NCBI GenBank assembly: GCA_002633005.1
Contig: NMRA01000414.1
Coordinates: 154,356 to 218,355, forward strand
Source of the DNA: Phoronis australis
Lineage: Eukaryota > Phoronida > Phoronidae
Reading direction: 5' to 3'
Length of the DNA: 64,000 nt
This document shows, in pieces, positions 25,201-35,821 of the stretch; the first letter of the stretch is position 1, and the number at the start of each line of letters is the position of its first letter. The notes under the pieces were generated by a model. The model searched no databases and had not been told where the DNA came from. It saw only the letters and a list, made by a program, of their open reading frames with translations. A program made the translations under genes and the position numbers.

Positions 25201-28200
25201 CTCATCCAATTTTCACGTTTTCTGGTAAAAGAGAAGTGTAATATCCTCGAAAGAACACGTGAAGAGTTGTGAAACCTTACCGCAATAAGTGACATATCCT
25301 CAGATCAAGAGTTGTGGTCATAACAGGGGCGACCCAGGATTTTTTTAAAATGTGTGTTGTTGAATCAAGAATTTTTTTTAAAAGGGGGTACATACAAGTC
25401 AACAATTTAAAAATTCTAGATAAATTTGATATCACTAAAATCAAGGGAAAAGGCAGTCTGGAACCCCTTGACCCCTCCTGATCCGCCTATGCATAACCAA
25501 ACAATTATCTCAGATTGTGAACAAAATAAGCAAGTGAGATAATTAGTTATTTAGTGGGCAGGTAGTAAGTAAACCGGCAGTTATTACAAACTGTATCAGA
25601 GCATTTTGTAACCTACTTCCCGTCACGCCATTGTAGATGCTGCGAAATCACGCACTACTGACAGCGACACTACCTGTGTGTGCCCACAATATATGACTAG
25701 GCTTAGAAACACAGCACAGCTATTGGCCAAATTGACTCGAGGTCGTGGGTTCGAGTCTTGTTGGGTCACACTGGTAGACCCTTGAGACAGGTTTCTAGCT
25801 CCTCGGCTCAGTCTTAACTATATATTAATAAAGCACAATAATGGTTCAAGGCAATTAGTGTAATGGGCCCACATGTGCGGCCTGTGCATGTCTGCTACGA
25901 CGTGTACCAGACCGCCTGCCATTATTTTTGTTAAACCCCAAGCGATACACATAAATATTTCAAATGCCTTACCAATACTACGCAAATGTAACATTTTGTT
26001 GCAGGTGCTTTCACGAAATGATACCATAAAGCCAAAATACTAATTTGTTAAAACACCCAAGAAGACAAAATGTCCACCTGACTTGACAGTCCATCCCTAT
26101 CAGCCTCTTTAATGTAAGAAACCTCCCACCTCTTGCCCCTAACTATCCAACGGGCAATAATGACAAATGCCACTTAGGGTCTGATTCAGCAAATACCAGA
26201 TCACAGACGTCACCTCAGATTGCCAACCTCACATGATGTCTCGCTGTAGTTCTGAATGTCCCACTTTTTCAACCCAAGTCTTCTGTCTTTTCATTGAATC
26301 AATGTTGGCAACAAAGAAAAGGAACAAGGGCTATAATGTGAACTACAATAAGTGGTTCTTTTTAAGATTCAGGTGTATCCTTACAGGAATATCCTATATT
26401 ACTACGTAAAACTACAACAAGGATAATGTGGGAACGCGCCCCGCATCATTGGCGCATAAAAATTTTCATTAACGCCTTGTAGGAAACCAGACACTCAGAA
26501 ACTGCGTCGCAATCATGTCTTATTTCATTCCCACTTCTTTCAGATTACAACACAAGGATAATGCTGAGAAATTGAATCAAAAAGGACTGATGATACTAAC
26601 ATGACCCATAAGCCCTCCAATATGGTCCATAGGTTAGTGACCCGGTGGCCTATTGACCCTGTGGTCTATTGACCCACGGGGTCACAAACATATAGGCCAA
26701 TTGACCCAATCACATTTTTTCTAAAAATGACCCTGCTACAATACCGAGGTGCAGGACCACAGGCACTCTCATCAGTTGCTCGACGTTGTACTAAATAAAG
26801 AGAAAGATATACAACTGCTATCCAATATAGTCGTCCACCACGCACTTCTGGAACAACTCAAAGCATGTCAATTTGAGAGTAAGTCACGTCACACATTTTA
26901 TGTCCGACTGCAACACGTTCACTAGTTACATTACCATTACCATTAGTAGGTCACCAGATTTTCCTAGTTCAATCGGAAGCATTCTCGGCAAAGCGTCCTG
27001 GCCGACTTTCTCCATTCACATCGATCAATGCGCATGCTCGTCACGCCACTCACAAAGTGACCAGACCACTTACATCAACTAAAATAGCAAAAGCAGGTTA
27101 CTCCAGGAGCATGTTTGAGTACAAGCAAAATAGGTCAAGTTCTTCAGGGGCCTTCAAATTTCCTTCCGTTCCTCCTAATCATCAAGTATAACCACAGAAG
27201 CACATGAATGTGATTTAATTAAGTAAATGGTGGTCTCAAATTGAGTCAAATTACAAACCAGATCAAACTATGTCAAACAGGCAGATTAGAATATTTTACC
27301 CATGAGGAATCCGATGATGTCGTGTCCCCATGAGTCATAATAAGGTGATTAATGTAATGGGCCCGGCCTTGTGGCCTAAACACGCCTGATGTACCGCAAA
27401 AGGCATCAGACCACCTGCACTCCCTTTATAACTATGTCTTTGTGATCTCAGCTTGTCATGATCGCAAACTACAGTCACGAACCTCTCTGAGTCGATTTGC
27501 ATTCTGCATGTAATGTAGTTTTAGTTGATGTAAGTATTCACTCGTGCAGCCTTGTCCCCAAGCCTCAAGATGGCGCTGATCACTTTGGCCATTTGTTATT
27601 TGGTTATGGGAAATGAAATGTATCAGAATTCTGACACATTTTTGCAGAAATCACCAGAATATCAAGAGTATTATAATGTCATACCAACTTTGATTTTTTG
27701 CAGTATAATATAAAAATGAAAACTAATGGTATATTGCAGCAATTCAAGATTCGAAAACAGATTAATTTATAAGATACTATTGATAAAAAAGAATTAAAAA
27801 ATAAGTAAGCCAACAACTTTTATTTCAAACAATCACCAAAACAATGCCTTCTGCTTCATAAATGCCAGCAACAACGCCTGTGGAAATAATTTAAATCTGC
27901 CTTTGACGTCAAGGCAGCGGTCAATCATTGCACAGAAAATATTTCCTATAACCATGCCTAAAATGGCTAAACCAATTAGTACCATCTTGAGGCTTGGGGA
28001 CGAGGCTGTCACTGGCGATGGTGTGAGCAGCCTGACGAGCATAAACATTGGTTGACGAATGATGTGAATGGAGGCCGAGACGCTTTCCACGAATGTTGCT
28101 GATTGGAGTTAGGAAAATCTGGATGTAATAATAAGTAATGATATTTATTGCATTTATTGGTATCACTGACACAGTGAACAAATGTAATCAGTGAACGTGC

Positions 28201-28618
28201 TGCAGTCGCAAATATATACTAGTGTGTGACGTACCAGTAAATTACTATTTATGCCCAGATAAACATGCTTTGAGTTGCTCCAGAAGTGTCTACTGGACAA
28301 CCAAATTAAATAGCAGCTGTACACCTTTCTCTACAATAGTGTCCTGTCAGGCGCCTGATAAGAGGACCTGTGTGTCCAGTTGTAAGGACAGTCGCCGGGA
28401 AGAGCGGCAGCCCAATTCCAATTGCAGATCGATTGTTATTCGTTCCCAGTACAAAACTGAACACTTACAAAGTACAAGGAAAAATAGAGTTTTAGTGCTG
28501 CCTTGAAAATAAGCTTGCCGACATAGCATGAACTGTTAATACACGACGGGTCCCACGTATGACCCAGTTCATAGCAAGAACAGTCCAAAGTTTGGAACAG
28601 TTTACTGAGCGCCGCCAT
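13193..28618 (-). CDS. TMEM135: TMEM135, N-terminal half in seven exon positions (3' part not found)
   Basis: Transmembrane protein 135 is a multi-pass protein of the Tim17-related TMEM135 family, linked in vertebrates to peroxisomes, lipid droplets and mitochondrial dynamics. The reading, on the complement, is exon 1 28469-28618, exon 2 24821-24948, exon 3a 22312-22401 or 3b 21526-21615, exon 4 20024-20057, exon 5 18015-18080, exon 6 13984-14030 and exon 7 13193-13248. All junctions are GT-AG and phases agree throughout (0, 2, 2, 0, 0, 2, 1). With one exon 3, the joined frame gives about 190 residues. Landmarks shared with human TMEM135 from memory are MAALSK, then YELGHTWDPSC (human YEIGHTWHPSC), KRR-KEYF...SSAFLSVNG, an LLERETR-type segment, RRGALTLYLFNV, ETAYRM...RG...NGE and VLVFSL. 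The start ATG sits in a strong context (AAGATGG). Missing are the C-terminal half and the stop. FZD4 lies 7.2 kb upstream on the same strand. Confidence 0.9.
13984..14030 (-). CDS. TMEM135: TMEM135 exon 6
   Basis: 47 bp, acceptor catttttcag, donor GCAAA|gtaagt. It encodes VLVFSLACAVYMYLA, a hydrophobic segment matching human VLLFCITAAMYMFFF directly after NGE. Ends in phase 2. Confidence 0.82.
14031..18014. other. TMEM135 intron 5
   Basis: About 4 kb with stop codons in all frames. I saw no further exon or recognisable repeat apart from a short GT-rich run near 16680-16710. Confidence 0.6.
18015..18080 (-). CDS. TMEM135: TMEM135 exon 5
   Basis: 66 bp, acceptor ttgtttctag, donor GGAGAG|gtaaga. 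The 22 codons give ALETAYRMLASRGVVPMFK and NGE; human has ATETLFRM...ARG...RNGE in the same position. Phase 0 at both ends. Confidence 0.9.
18311..18717. mobile_element. Foldback / MITE-like element with ~40-bp inverted termini
   Basis: The left end (tagccccgtccacacacag, then cctatcccagaacaactt) is matched by the complement of the right end (tagtgccatccacacatag, then ...ccctagaacac...aacaagtt). Internal caacttacccca and gagttgcactag tracts add further self-complementarity. About 400 bp, no ORF, lies in TMEM135 intron 4. No clear target duplication was seen, so the superfamily is unknown. Confidence 0.65.
18892..19048. repeat. ~80-bp tandem duplication
   Basis: Two copies starting gaagcca at 18892 and 18973. 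They share atggaaca-c-tca-gct, gagaataccttca-ttcactca and ccatattgaaa. It lies in TMEM135 intron 4. Confidence 0.75.
19325..19625. repeat. GC-rich minisatellite, unit about 55-65 bp
   Basis: About five degenerate units, each running gaggtgccagttgac, then tatatactgggtggtgtga and gagtacccccc. One unit is interrupted by N at 19401. Unit length and sequence vary, so the array may be mis-assembled. Confidence 0.85.
19401..19401. other. Undetermined base in minisatellite
   Basis: A single N inside the C-rich part of one minisatellite unit. Confidence 0.9.
19988..20009. other. N gap plus 18-C homopolymer
   Basis: Four N (19988-19991) followed by 18 consecutive C. This is a sequencing stall in a C/G homopolymer, only 14 bp from TMEM135 exon 4. 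Confidence 0.9.
20024..20057 (-). CDS. TMEM135: TMEM135 exon 4 (34-bp micro-exon)
   Basis: Acceptor atatttacttacag, donor AATGTG|gtaagtg, 34 bp. It completes the split Arg codon and adds RGALTLYLFNV, closely matching human RGLLTIYMANL immediately before ATETLFRM. Two other phase-compatible candidates nearby were rejected because they lack this match. A poly(C) tract and an N gap lie 14 bp past the donor. Confidence 0.85.
20401..20559. mobile_element. MITE-like element family M1, copy 1
   Basis: About 160 bp beginning ggtgcggatccaggattttt and ending with its approximate complement ctggatccacctatg. The interior has repeated ggatcaaggatttttaaaag, then aagtcaacaatttgaaaat, gatatcactgaaatt and a ccggaccccctt. 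Relatives are at 25325-25493 and 44259-44411. No ORF. Confidence 0.8.
21526..21615 (-). CDS. TMEM135: TMEM135 exon 3b (alternative copy)
   Basis: 90 bp, acceptor aatttccatag, donor ACCAG|gtagga. It encodes RFTGCMSFGCVF, then ATAASFLALLLERETR. The last 16 residues align position by position with human ALPASYVAILIERKSR, making it the closer match to human at the C-terminal side. Nine of 29 residues equal exon 3a (T, G, F, F, A, S, L, L, E), so the duplication is old. Confidence 0.85.
22312..22401 (-). CDS. TMEM135: TMEM135 exon 3a (alternative copy)
   Basis: 90 bp, acceptor ataatttgtag, donor AAGAG|gtaata. Read in the phase set by exon 2 it gives KLTGFHFFLNAF, then CGIPASCLSLCIE and SPKR. This aligns without gaps to exon 3b and to human KILG...ALPASYVAILIERKSR. 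The length is a multiple of three and the phases equal those of exon 3b. The donor is weaker than most (gtaata). Confidence 0.8.
24011..24188. repeat. 89-bp tandem duplication with C tracts
   Basis: Two units (24011-24099 and 24100-24188) starting tagatttat-tccc-gg-gacccagattt and ending in C-runs followed by caattgca. An N at 24153 lies in the second C-run. Confidence 0.8.
24153..24153. other. Undetermined base in poly(C)
   Basis: A single N inside a run of about 20 C, so the length of this homopolymer is uncertain. Confidence 0.9.
24468..24660. repeat. Internally repeated element
   Basis: cactgcttgggtaatc occurs at about 24532 and 24588 in a repeated ~57-bp context (taagcg-ccactgcttgggtaatc-cc). 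It lies in TMEM135 intron 2 with no coding signal. Confidence 0.6.
24821..24948 (-). CDS. TMEM135: TMEM135 exon 2
   Basis: Acceptor tattacag, donor TTTAG|gtaagt, 128 bp. It encodes ITALYKRRGKEYF through VLRSSAFLSVNGICFLSFF, matching human IAAILRKRKLDYY and LQSASFLTANG at the same place. It ends in phase 2 (AG), which both versions of exon 3 complete with A. Confidence 0.93.
25325..25493. mobile_element. MITE-like element family M1, copy 2
   Basis: Diverged copy of 20401-20559: gacccaggattttttt at the left, aagtcaacaatttaaaaat and gatatcactaaaatcaaggg inside, ccttgacccctcctgatccg at the right. It lies in TMEM135 intron 1. Confidence 0.75.
25740..25940 (+). mobile_element. SINE-like remnant with pol III B box
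   Basis: gtgggttcgagtcttg resembles a tRNA B box. Further on, cctcggctcagtctta parallels cctctgagctcggtctta of the clearer SINE at 60902-61140. The downstream part (ttagtgtaatgggccc-c-tg-ggcct) recurs at 27349-27420. No good A box is visible. Confidence 0.5.
26880..27605 (+). repeat. Repeat R4, plus-strand copy, interrupted
   Basis: Two segments (26880-27067 and 27536-27605) match, in order, the complement of 27955-28234. Shared blocks are gtcacacac/gtcacaca, gcgactgc-gcacgttcact, ccagattttccta, attcNcgg-aaagcgtc, ctccattcacatc, atgctcgtca and ccttgtccccaagcctcaag. The gap between them is the nested element at 27068-27535. Confidence 0.7.
27068..27535. mobile_element. 468-bp nested element with 17-bp perfect terminal inverted repeats
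   Basis: acttacatcaactaaaa at 27068-27084 is answered by its exact complement at 27519-27535. It splits repeat R4 where the inverted R4 copy is uninterrupted, so it inserted later. No transposase ORF is present, so it is non-autonomous. It carries the ttaatgtaatgggccc segment also found at 25855. Confidence 0.75.
27955..28234 (-). repeat. Repeat R4, minus-strand uninterrupted copy
   Basis: Inverted copy of 26880-27605, lying in TMEM135 intron 1 about 235 bp past the exon 1 donor. Both copies have an AG just before ATTTTCCTA and short open frames, but the frames are not conserved consistently, so no coding role is claimed. Confidence 0.7.
28469..28618 (-). CDS. TMEM135: TMEM135 exon 1 (start codon)
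   Basis: 50 codons, ATG at 28618 down to donor TTT|gtaagt. It encodes the Cys-rich N-terminus MAALSKLFQTLDCSCYELGH and then TWDPSC, which is the most recognisable TMEM135 signature, and ends LKLYFSLYF in phase 0. Confidence 0.92.
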
Positions 28619-31600
28619 CTTTTCCGCTGTTACGTTTCCGGTTTTTATGCGCAAACGCACCTACTGCTTTTTACTCTGGTACCCACGGTTTGTTACAATA
28701 TATTTCGGCCCCGGGTACCAGACAACTCTAAGCCCCGTCTTCGTACACGATTTTTCGCATTCAGTCCCGTCTTCACACTCTACCGATTAGATGGTCCTAT
28801 AAGACTTACATCGATGTTTGTAATGGACTGTCGTCTGTAGTATAAAACTAGTGTTGTGTGTAGAAAAGCGTTGAGACTCATTTTTTTCGCGCAAAAAATC
28901 GCATCGGCGCTATGGCTCGTCGATTAAAATACCTCACTGCATCCGATTTGTCAATAGTCATTTACAAGGGTCCCGGATATTGAGAAACAGTTTGATGCCC
29001 ATTATTCAAAGGAGAAATTTGCAGTCAAAATCAGGAGCCTACGTAAGTGACAATCGTGTTATGAAGTAGTGTACGACTTCTATCCCACTGCCAACCCTAA
29101 AATAGTTGTAGGCTACACGAAATCAACAGGCTACAAAGTCGCACATGAAAATCGGAGTAGGTCTGCAGACAGGACATGACTACTTTGTGTACGACTATGT
29201 GAATGTGCAGACCAGGGGTCAGTGTCCAAGCTACGAACCGTGACCTGGGATTCAGCAATGTTCACATCCCTGAAGAAAATTTTTAACACTTAACTCTTGG
29301 TATAATGCAGACTAAATTTAAGCCTAAAATATTACCAAAATCTGACCGATTTAATATTTTCAGACAATAAAAAATTCAAAATTCCGGCCATTGTCTCTTT
29401 TAGTGTTGATACTGCAGCGTTTTTAGTAGAAACTTTTTCATGCCCTGTATCTTGGTCGTATTTTTACAGATAACGTTTTTAAAATGTATTTTATAAAGTA
29501 TCATCCCTCCCTCTTTTAGAATAAGGGACAAATGGAACTGCGTATCCACCGTGTATCTCAAAGAAATTGATCTGAAATTCTTCGTGAAACCTTGTTGGAG
29601 AAAAACCAATCCATTAATTTCCGTGACAGATCCACGGGTTCCCTGTTTTACCTGTAAGACCTCGACTGATGATTCAGTGACAAAAATCGGCTAGAATAAC
29701 ACATATTGGATTTCCACTGTCCCGTATGATCACAATTGTAAAACAACTTCCCTATTTAAGTGCAGTTTGACACGATAGTGTTCTTTAGAAACCAACGGGA
29801 TCATATTGCCGATCAACAGTAGCTCAGTGCCTAGACTTTTGTTGTTTGCTTACAAGTGTATCCCGTCTTCATTGAAGTGTTATTCAGCCCGGGCTATTAT
29901 TCTCATTTCTAATCATTGAAACATCGAGACTGACGAGGTAATCGAAACAACAATAGCAGGCATGCGGCGATGTAAATTAACCCACAATCATTATGAATAC
30001 TCAATAGTGTTCCGTTGTGAGTAATAGGCACTTATGTGAAAGCTATCCGCAGACCTTTTTATAAGAGACCATCCAATTAGGGTAAGTCATCGAGATAGCC
30101 AATATACAACCTCTCCAGCCCAAATCACATTACCTGAATGTGTGTTCAGTTCGGGGCTCAGTTTACGTGCTTGGCAAAATGAAATAGGAGTTTTTGTTCC
30201 CTCTGTAAACTGGGTTTGTTTACTCAAGAACTCGTTTTGTTAAGTATTCCGTCTTAGTGTACACAATGCGAGTGTCAATCGCAGTCCTCTGAAATTATGT
30301 GTTTATCGCTTCAACAGTGGATGAGTCAATAGTGCTAACTGCGGGCATACATGGGCTTCATCCAATGTGAAAATGTTGAAATGCGCTTTCAATTCGACTA
30401 ATGGACGCACCAAACACTCCCATTGTTGGCCCACTTTGCCACAATACCAGCTTAATTCCTCAAACAAAACAACATCTAGGAGCAAACATGGCCCCTCACG
30501 ATAAATCCATTTACATCAAAACTCGACCAGTTTTCGTTTAGTTCATTTACTGTGGATTACTTGATCTTTTGTTTCCGCGATTGCCATTCAAATCGTACAT
30601 CAGACATATAACAGTAACATGCCTGCGTTGACGCACTCGTAAATTCGATGCACCAGAAAGGCAATTAAATTTTTTTCTGACACAAATCTAAATTTTTGCA
30701 GAGTGATTCGATAAAAAGTCTCTAGTCAATATGCACTCTAAAAAGAGTTGAAATCACATACCACCTTTCTAATGACAAACTTGAATATATTATTTTATGA
30801 GTACAGTCCTGCGAAGCTTTTCGTCATATTCTCAAGTGGATTCTGATTACATTTTCCGGAATTATGGATTGTTACTTTAATTAGACAAAAACGACCGCCG
30901 TCACGACTAATAAACCCAGAACATTGCAGGCAACACCTACAAAGACTCAATTACATTACAATAATTGGCGCGTGTTCAATATCGTAAATGCACCGCGGAA
31001 ATAGTCTGTTTATTAATAAAACGCACTAAATGTGATTATGTCGACGACATTACAATCTACAAACCCTATTTGCACCCATTAGTTAGTAATAATTCCGAAT
31101 AAAAAATTCTACCCATAAAAGTGTCACAGCAAGATATATTGAAAGCAATGTTGCGTCGCGTAAGCCCAGCTTCGGGCGTGAATAAATAGTCTTTTCTATT
31201 GCTCCCTTGCTCGACAAAGGAGCAGCAGGGGCTGGTATTTGGATAAACACAACAAGCGCCGAAAAGGTTCCACAAATATTGCCAGGGTATAAAGACGAGT
31301 TTTCTTCCCGTGTATTGATATCTACTCAAGCTCAGCTGTATGCCTCTGAGACGTCTGTCTGCCTGATTTAGTTTACCGGGTTGTGAATTTCAGTTTGAAT
31401 TGGCACTCCTCTGTTGTGTAGATCGAGCAATTTCACATCAGATTAAGCATAGCCAGGACTCTTTTTGTTATAACAAATGCGAAATTTGTTTGTCAGCGAT
31501 AAATAGACTTCTAAATAAAAGTTTAACATGTCCGGAAGGTTGTTAAATAAATATTTACAGCCTTACAAAGATTTATACCATCTCTACTGGGCAAAATAAA

Positions 31601-34600
31601 TAGATAAATTGAAAATCAATAATGTATTTAAGTCGTGTAAAAATTTGCCTGCTCATTCTGGGGGTGAATGTACGAAAAATTGCTTCTTTGAACATTCTTT
31701 CAGTTCAATTAGATTCTCTAAAAGCGATAATTGAAAACTTTTATCCCTTTTTTCTATTTGTGATTTATTGTTGACCGTGTCCTGAATATATTGATGAAAA
31801 GCGAATCTTTGTAAAATTGAATGCGATTCAACGACGCCAATATTTACCAATATCCTACTACTGACCACTGTTTCTTCATCAACAGTAATAAGCATATGTT
31901 GTTCTTAAAACGTTAGCACCTGCAGCCCTTTTATTAAAATTTCAATGCAGTGATGAAATATTAAGATATGGTTTCCATTCCTAAATCGAGACGTATGTTT
32001 CACACTTGTGAGCGTAAATCATTAAGTGAAACATTGTCTCAGGCTTCAGTGAATGTCTAAAACGGTTATTTAGGTTTGTTTTCACGACGTGCTTAAATCC
32101 TACGAAAATCACCATGGCGATACCGAAAAAATGAAAGCTTGTTAGGTAATCAAGACACTATTTAGTTTTTACCCGGATGCCATTCACGTTATTTCTGTGC
32201 AGTCAAAAGGCACGGTTATGTAGTTTCCTTGTCTTTCTCCGGTTTTAATCTGGTATAAATTCAGCTGGTGTTTGCATTGCGAGTTTTATTTATTCCGATG
32301 AATGAGATTACGCGTGGAACTGGCGAACAAATAGAGCCGTGTCAGTTTGCGTTGATAAAAATTACCATAATTGACCATAACGAGCGGATCCGTTATAACA
32401 CAAAGGAAGAACCACATGGCCGTTCATGTCGTATGGTGAAGGCCATAAGTCATCGTTCGCTGATGAAATAATAACACTGCTGCTTAAAAATGATAGTAAT
32501 GACTTACGACATATTTACTAATTAAAGTTCAAAGGTTGAATCCACACCTGTCTGACTGGTTGTGAAAATCTTTCGAGTCAAATTATGAGGGTAGGAAGCT
32601 ATTCGTGTTTCGTCAATTCATATATTTACAATGGGACTTCAGCCTGGTAATAGATGCCGCATGCGTCCCATGTGTAATTAAATGGGGTTTTCCAGCTGTC
32701 ACAATAAAAAAATTAAATTCCTTCCCGCGCCTGTCGTTCCCCTGTCTCATCTCCTGTTGAGGAGCGAGACTTTTTAAAAAAAGGAAAGGTGTATCTGGAA
32801 TTATGTTGACGCCACAAGACACGAAGAGTCATTATTTTGATTTATGTGCATCGTTATAAGTCTGACGAAGACGCATTTGACAATTTGAGACATCAACAGC
32901 GACGCAGTTATAACTAGGGCAGTATAGAGCGACAGGTACAAAAATAATCTGGTACGGCGTTTCGATGGAATGGAGCAAAGTTGGTGATCACTAGATAAAA
33001 ATGGAAAATTATTTAACACCTAAAATTTTGTGTTAATTTTGAATTCGAGAAGTCCGACTTTTGTTTATTGACTAACACGTGGATTTCTGAAAACAGAATG
33101 AACTTCGTTGTAAAATTCTAACTTGTAGGTACACGTGCCTAAATCAACGTAAACTTTTGATGGTAACTGCAGCAGGGTTCCCCCGAGTGTAAACTTCTGG
33201 GCGGCCCGCCACTCTCCTTTTTGGCCCCGCCACTCTTAAATCATACTCAAATTGACTGCCACACACCTAATCGCAAGTTGTGTGCTCCTTTCATACCACA
33301 CAGTCTCACCATCTTCTTGTAAATTTTAATAATAGCGATTTCGTCCGCGTAGATGCTATTTCGGGCGATGTTGACAAGAACGCAAGCGTGACGACGTTTG
33401 CGGTTACATTGCAATATATCATACAAAAGGCGACATCTGCTGAATAGAGGTTAAGTGACGGCATTGTGACTTCCTGACACGTTCGTTTAATCAGTTCGCT
33501 TGAACACATCTCGGGAATGACGGATCACAGGAAGCATCTTGATATTTTCAAGATGACAAACTTTGCTATAGCCAGGGCGTATGGGAAAGAGCGCATATTA
33601 TCGCTTCAGCGCCATGGTTCTCGTTGACGCAATACACACTTTGTTAGCTTGTTCGATATTTAATAACTTCGTGCCACATGCAAGATAGGATATCAGGAAT
33701 ATAAGAACGCGCAGTTGCTATCGCGGCTTGAGTGAGATATAGTTAGAGTACTGAAAATATCAAGATGATAACGAGTTTCTCCATCGAACGTGATGTTGCA
33801 GTCTGGTAATTTACCACGACACAGTAGGCGATTGTACGAATAGGTGCATACAATACACACGGTAAAATGCAGTTTCGACACATTGGGTTTTGCCACAACC
33901 AACGATGCATACATATAGGGTATACTATTCGCCGGCCAAAACAGCAAACTACATGACATTGGTAGATAGGAACACCTTTACGTTATTTTGATAGGTTGTC
34001 CGTAAACGATTTGCCATATCTTTACGGAGTCGTTTAAATGGTCTAATTGGCCCTCGATAATTATTTGGTTGCAGACATGGTTTTGATTAGCACCTGTGCT
34101 CCCGAGACGCGTCTCTTCTGCATCCGAAGGCAGTGAAACATGATGAAACTAAACACCTGTAACGGGGCTCAATGAAAAGGATTTCGTTCATTTCCGGACA
34201 TGAAAATTGGACTCTGTAAACCGTCATTGGCTTTGATGGTTCCTATGCAGAGTGGAACGAAGTGGAAGCCATTCTGAAAAGTGGTCACCATATGTAAACA
34301 ACGAGTTGGATTTGTGATTGAACTTCCAACTATTGTGCACTGTGCAGTGTAAAGGGCTTCGTGCCCGAGAAGCCTTACTATTGAAACCTTTCTGCGATGT
34401 TATTCATTACAGGCGAATTATGCACGAATGTTTACAGTGATAAACTCGGCTTTAGAAAACCGACGTAGAGTTATGCTGCTGGACATAAGCGCCTGTTTGG
34501 TCAGAAAATTCAATAGAGAGGTGTTCAAAAATATTGACACCACTTTCAGTTCTAACGGAGGAATTTCTACACGGTCGATGTTCAATATCTTAGTCGATAT

Positions 34601-35821
34601 CTGAAAGAGCAGAAATGGTCCCAACATCGAATTTTGACACGTAAAACAAAGGACATCGATATCAGAGCTAACTGGCGATGATTTCGTGATCAGTACATTG
34701 GAGACAAAAGGTTCTAATCGGGAAAACGTGTCTAACATGAGACATACTATAATAATCTAATTACGCAACACATATCAGTCTCATCAAGCGCTGCAGGATA
34801 CCAAAGCAGTATATGGGCTACGTGTGTATTCGGATAACATAATTAGCCGAGTCCGGATTAATGTTATCATGCATAATACAAAACACAGCGGGTGTTTGTC
34901 AGCACCGTTCGATTCTGCTGCGAGATTAAAAATTTACTCTCAGAAGTCAATTATCATATTCAACAAACAATCGTGGTCTTCCCACTCACAAGGGGAGAAC
35001 AAAATTATAATTATAGTCAAAGAATCACACGCCATGCCCGGGAGGTACCTAGGAATGTCAATTGCCTTAACGGCACTTACCAAATACAACACTAAAGTGC
35101 AAGAGCCCAAGGCCGAAAGGGTTGGATTTCGCATGGGTTAATGTAGAGCTAACGAGTTCGACTCACACTTTACTCGTAAGAAAAGAATTCCCAAACGCAA
35201 ACGGCAGGATAATGTTCGTTTTGTGCCCTCAGGCAGCTCTTGCAAGCTTACCTTCCAGTTTAGTATAAAAATAAGTTCGTATTACAACAATCTTTTGTAT
35301 TCAACTTTCACGATAATTTACAACTTGAGCTTTAAAAATATAAATATTTATCGCAGAGTGATACAAAAATATAATTGTTTTCTTCGAGAGATTGTATGTA
35401 CTCAACTTGACCGACTGTTTTACAAAAACAGTGCAAAAAGACGATGTGGATAAGTAATGAATTAGCACTTCATCAGTGCAATCAACAAATGTAACATTCA
35501 TAACCGTTTCACAACAAAATGACACCACCCTCTTGTTCATTTACATAAGGACCAATGTCAGCCATCTCGTATTTTTCATTCCGTTTTCCCGATTGCAACG
35601 ACGGGCATCCTTTACACTGCACGTAATCGTTCACACTCTCCTCATAAACAGCTTAGTTATAGAAAAAGGTTGAACCCAATAAGAAACTGGACTGGATAGC
35701 CGACATTAACCCTTGTGCAAACTATTTAACAGATTTAACGTTCGTGCCACAACACGATCGTAGTCAACTGCGTGATAACAAAATGAACCATAAATCAGGC
35801 ATATCTTGATAAAATGCCTAA
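28619..35821. other. Intergenic region between TMEM135 start and FZD4 stop
   Basis: About 7.2 kb. It should contain the TMEM135 5'UTR and promoter just right of 28618 and the FZD4 3'UTR just left of 35822. The longest ORFs (about 105 codons) show no domain or splice-site support. No repeat array or RNA gene was recognised. Confidence 0.6.

Noticed and set aside
27833-28090. Minus-strand 85-codon ORF with a hydrophobic segment
   Set aside because: No ATG at its 5' end, lies within the inverted repeat R4, and the other copy is frame-disrupted.
34418-34738. 106-codon minus-strand ORF in the FZD4-TMEM135 spacer
   Set aside because: No recognisable domain, no splice context and unremarkable composition; length is compatible with chance.
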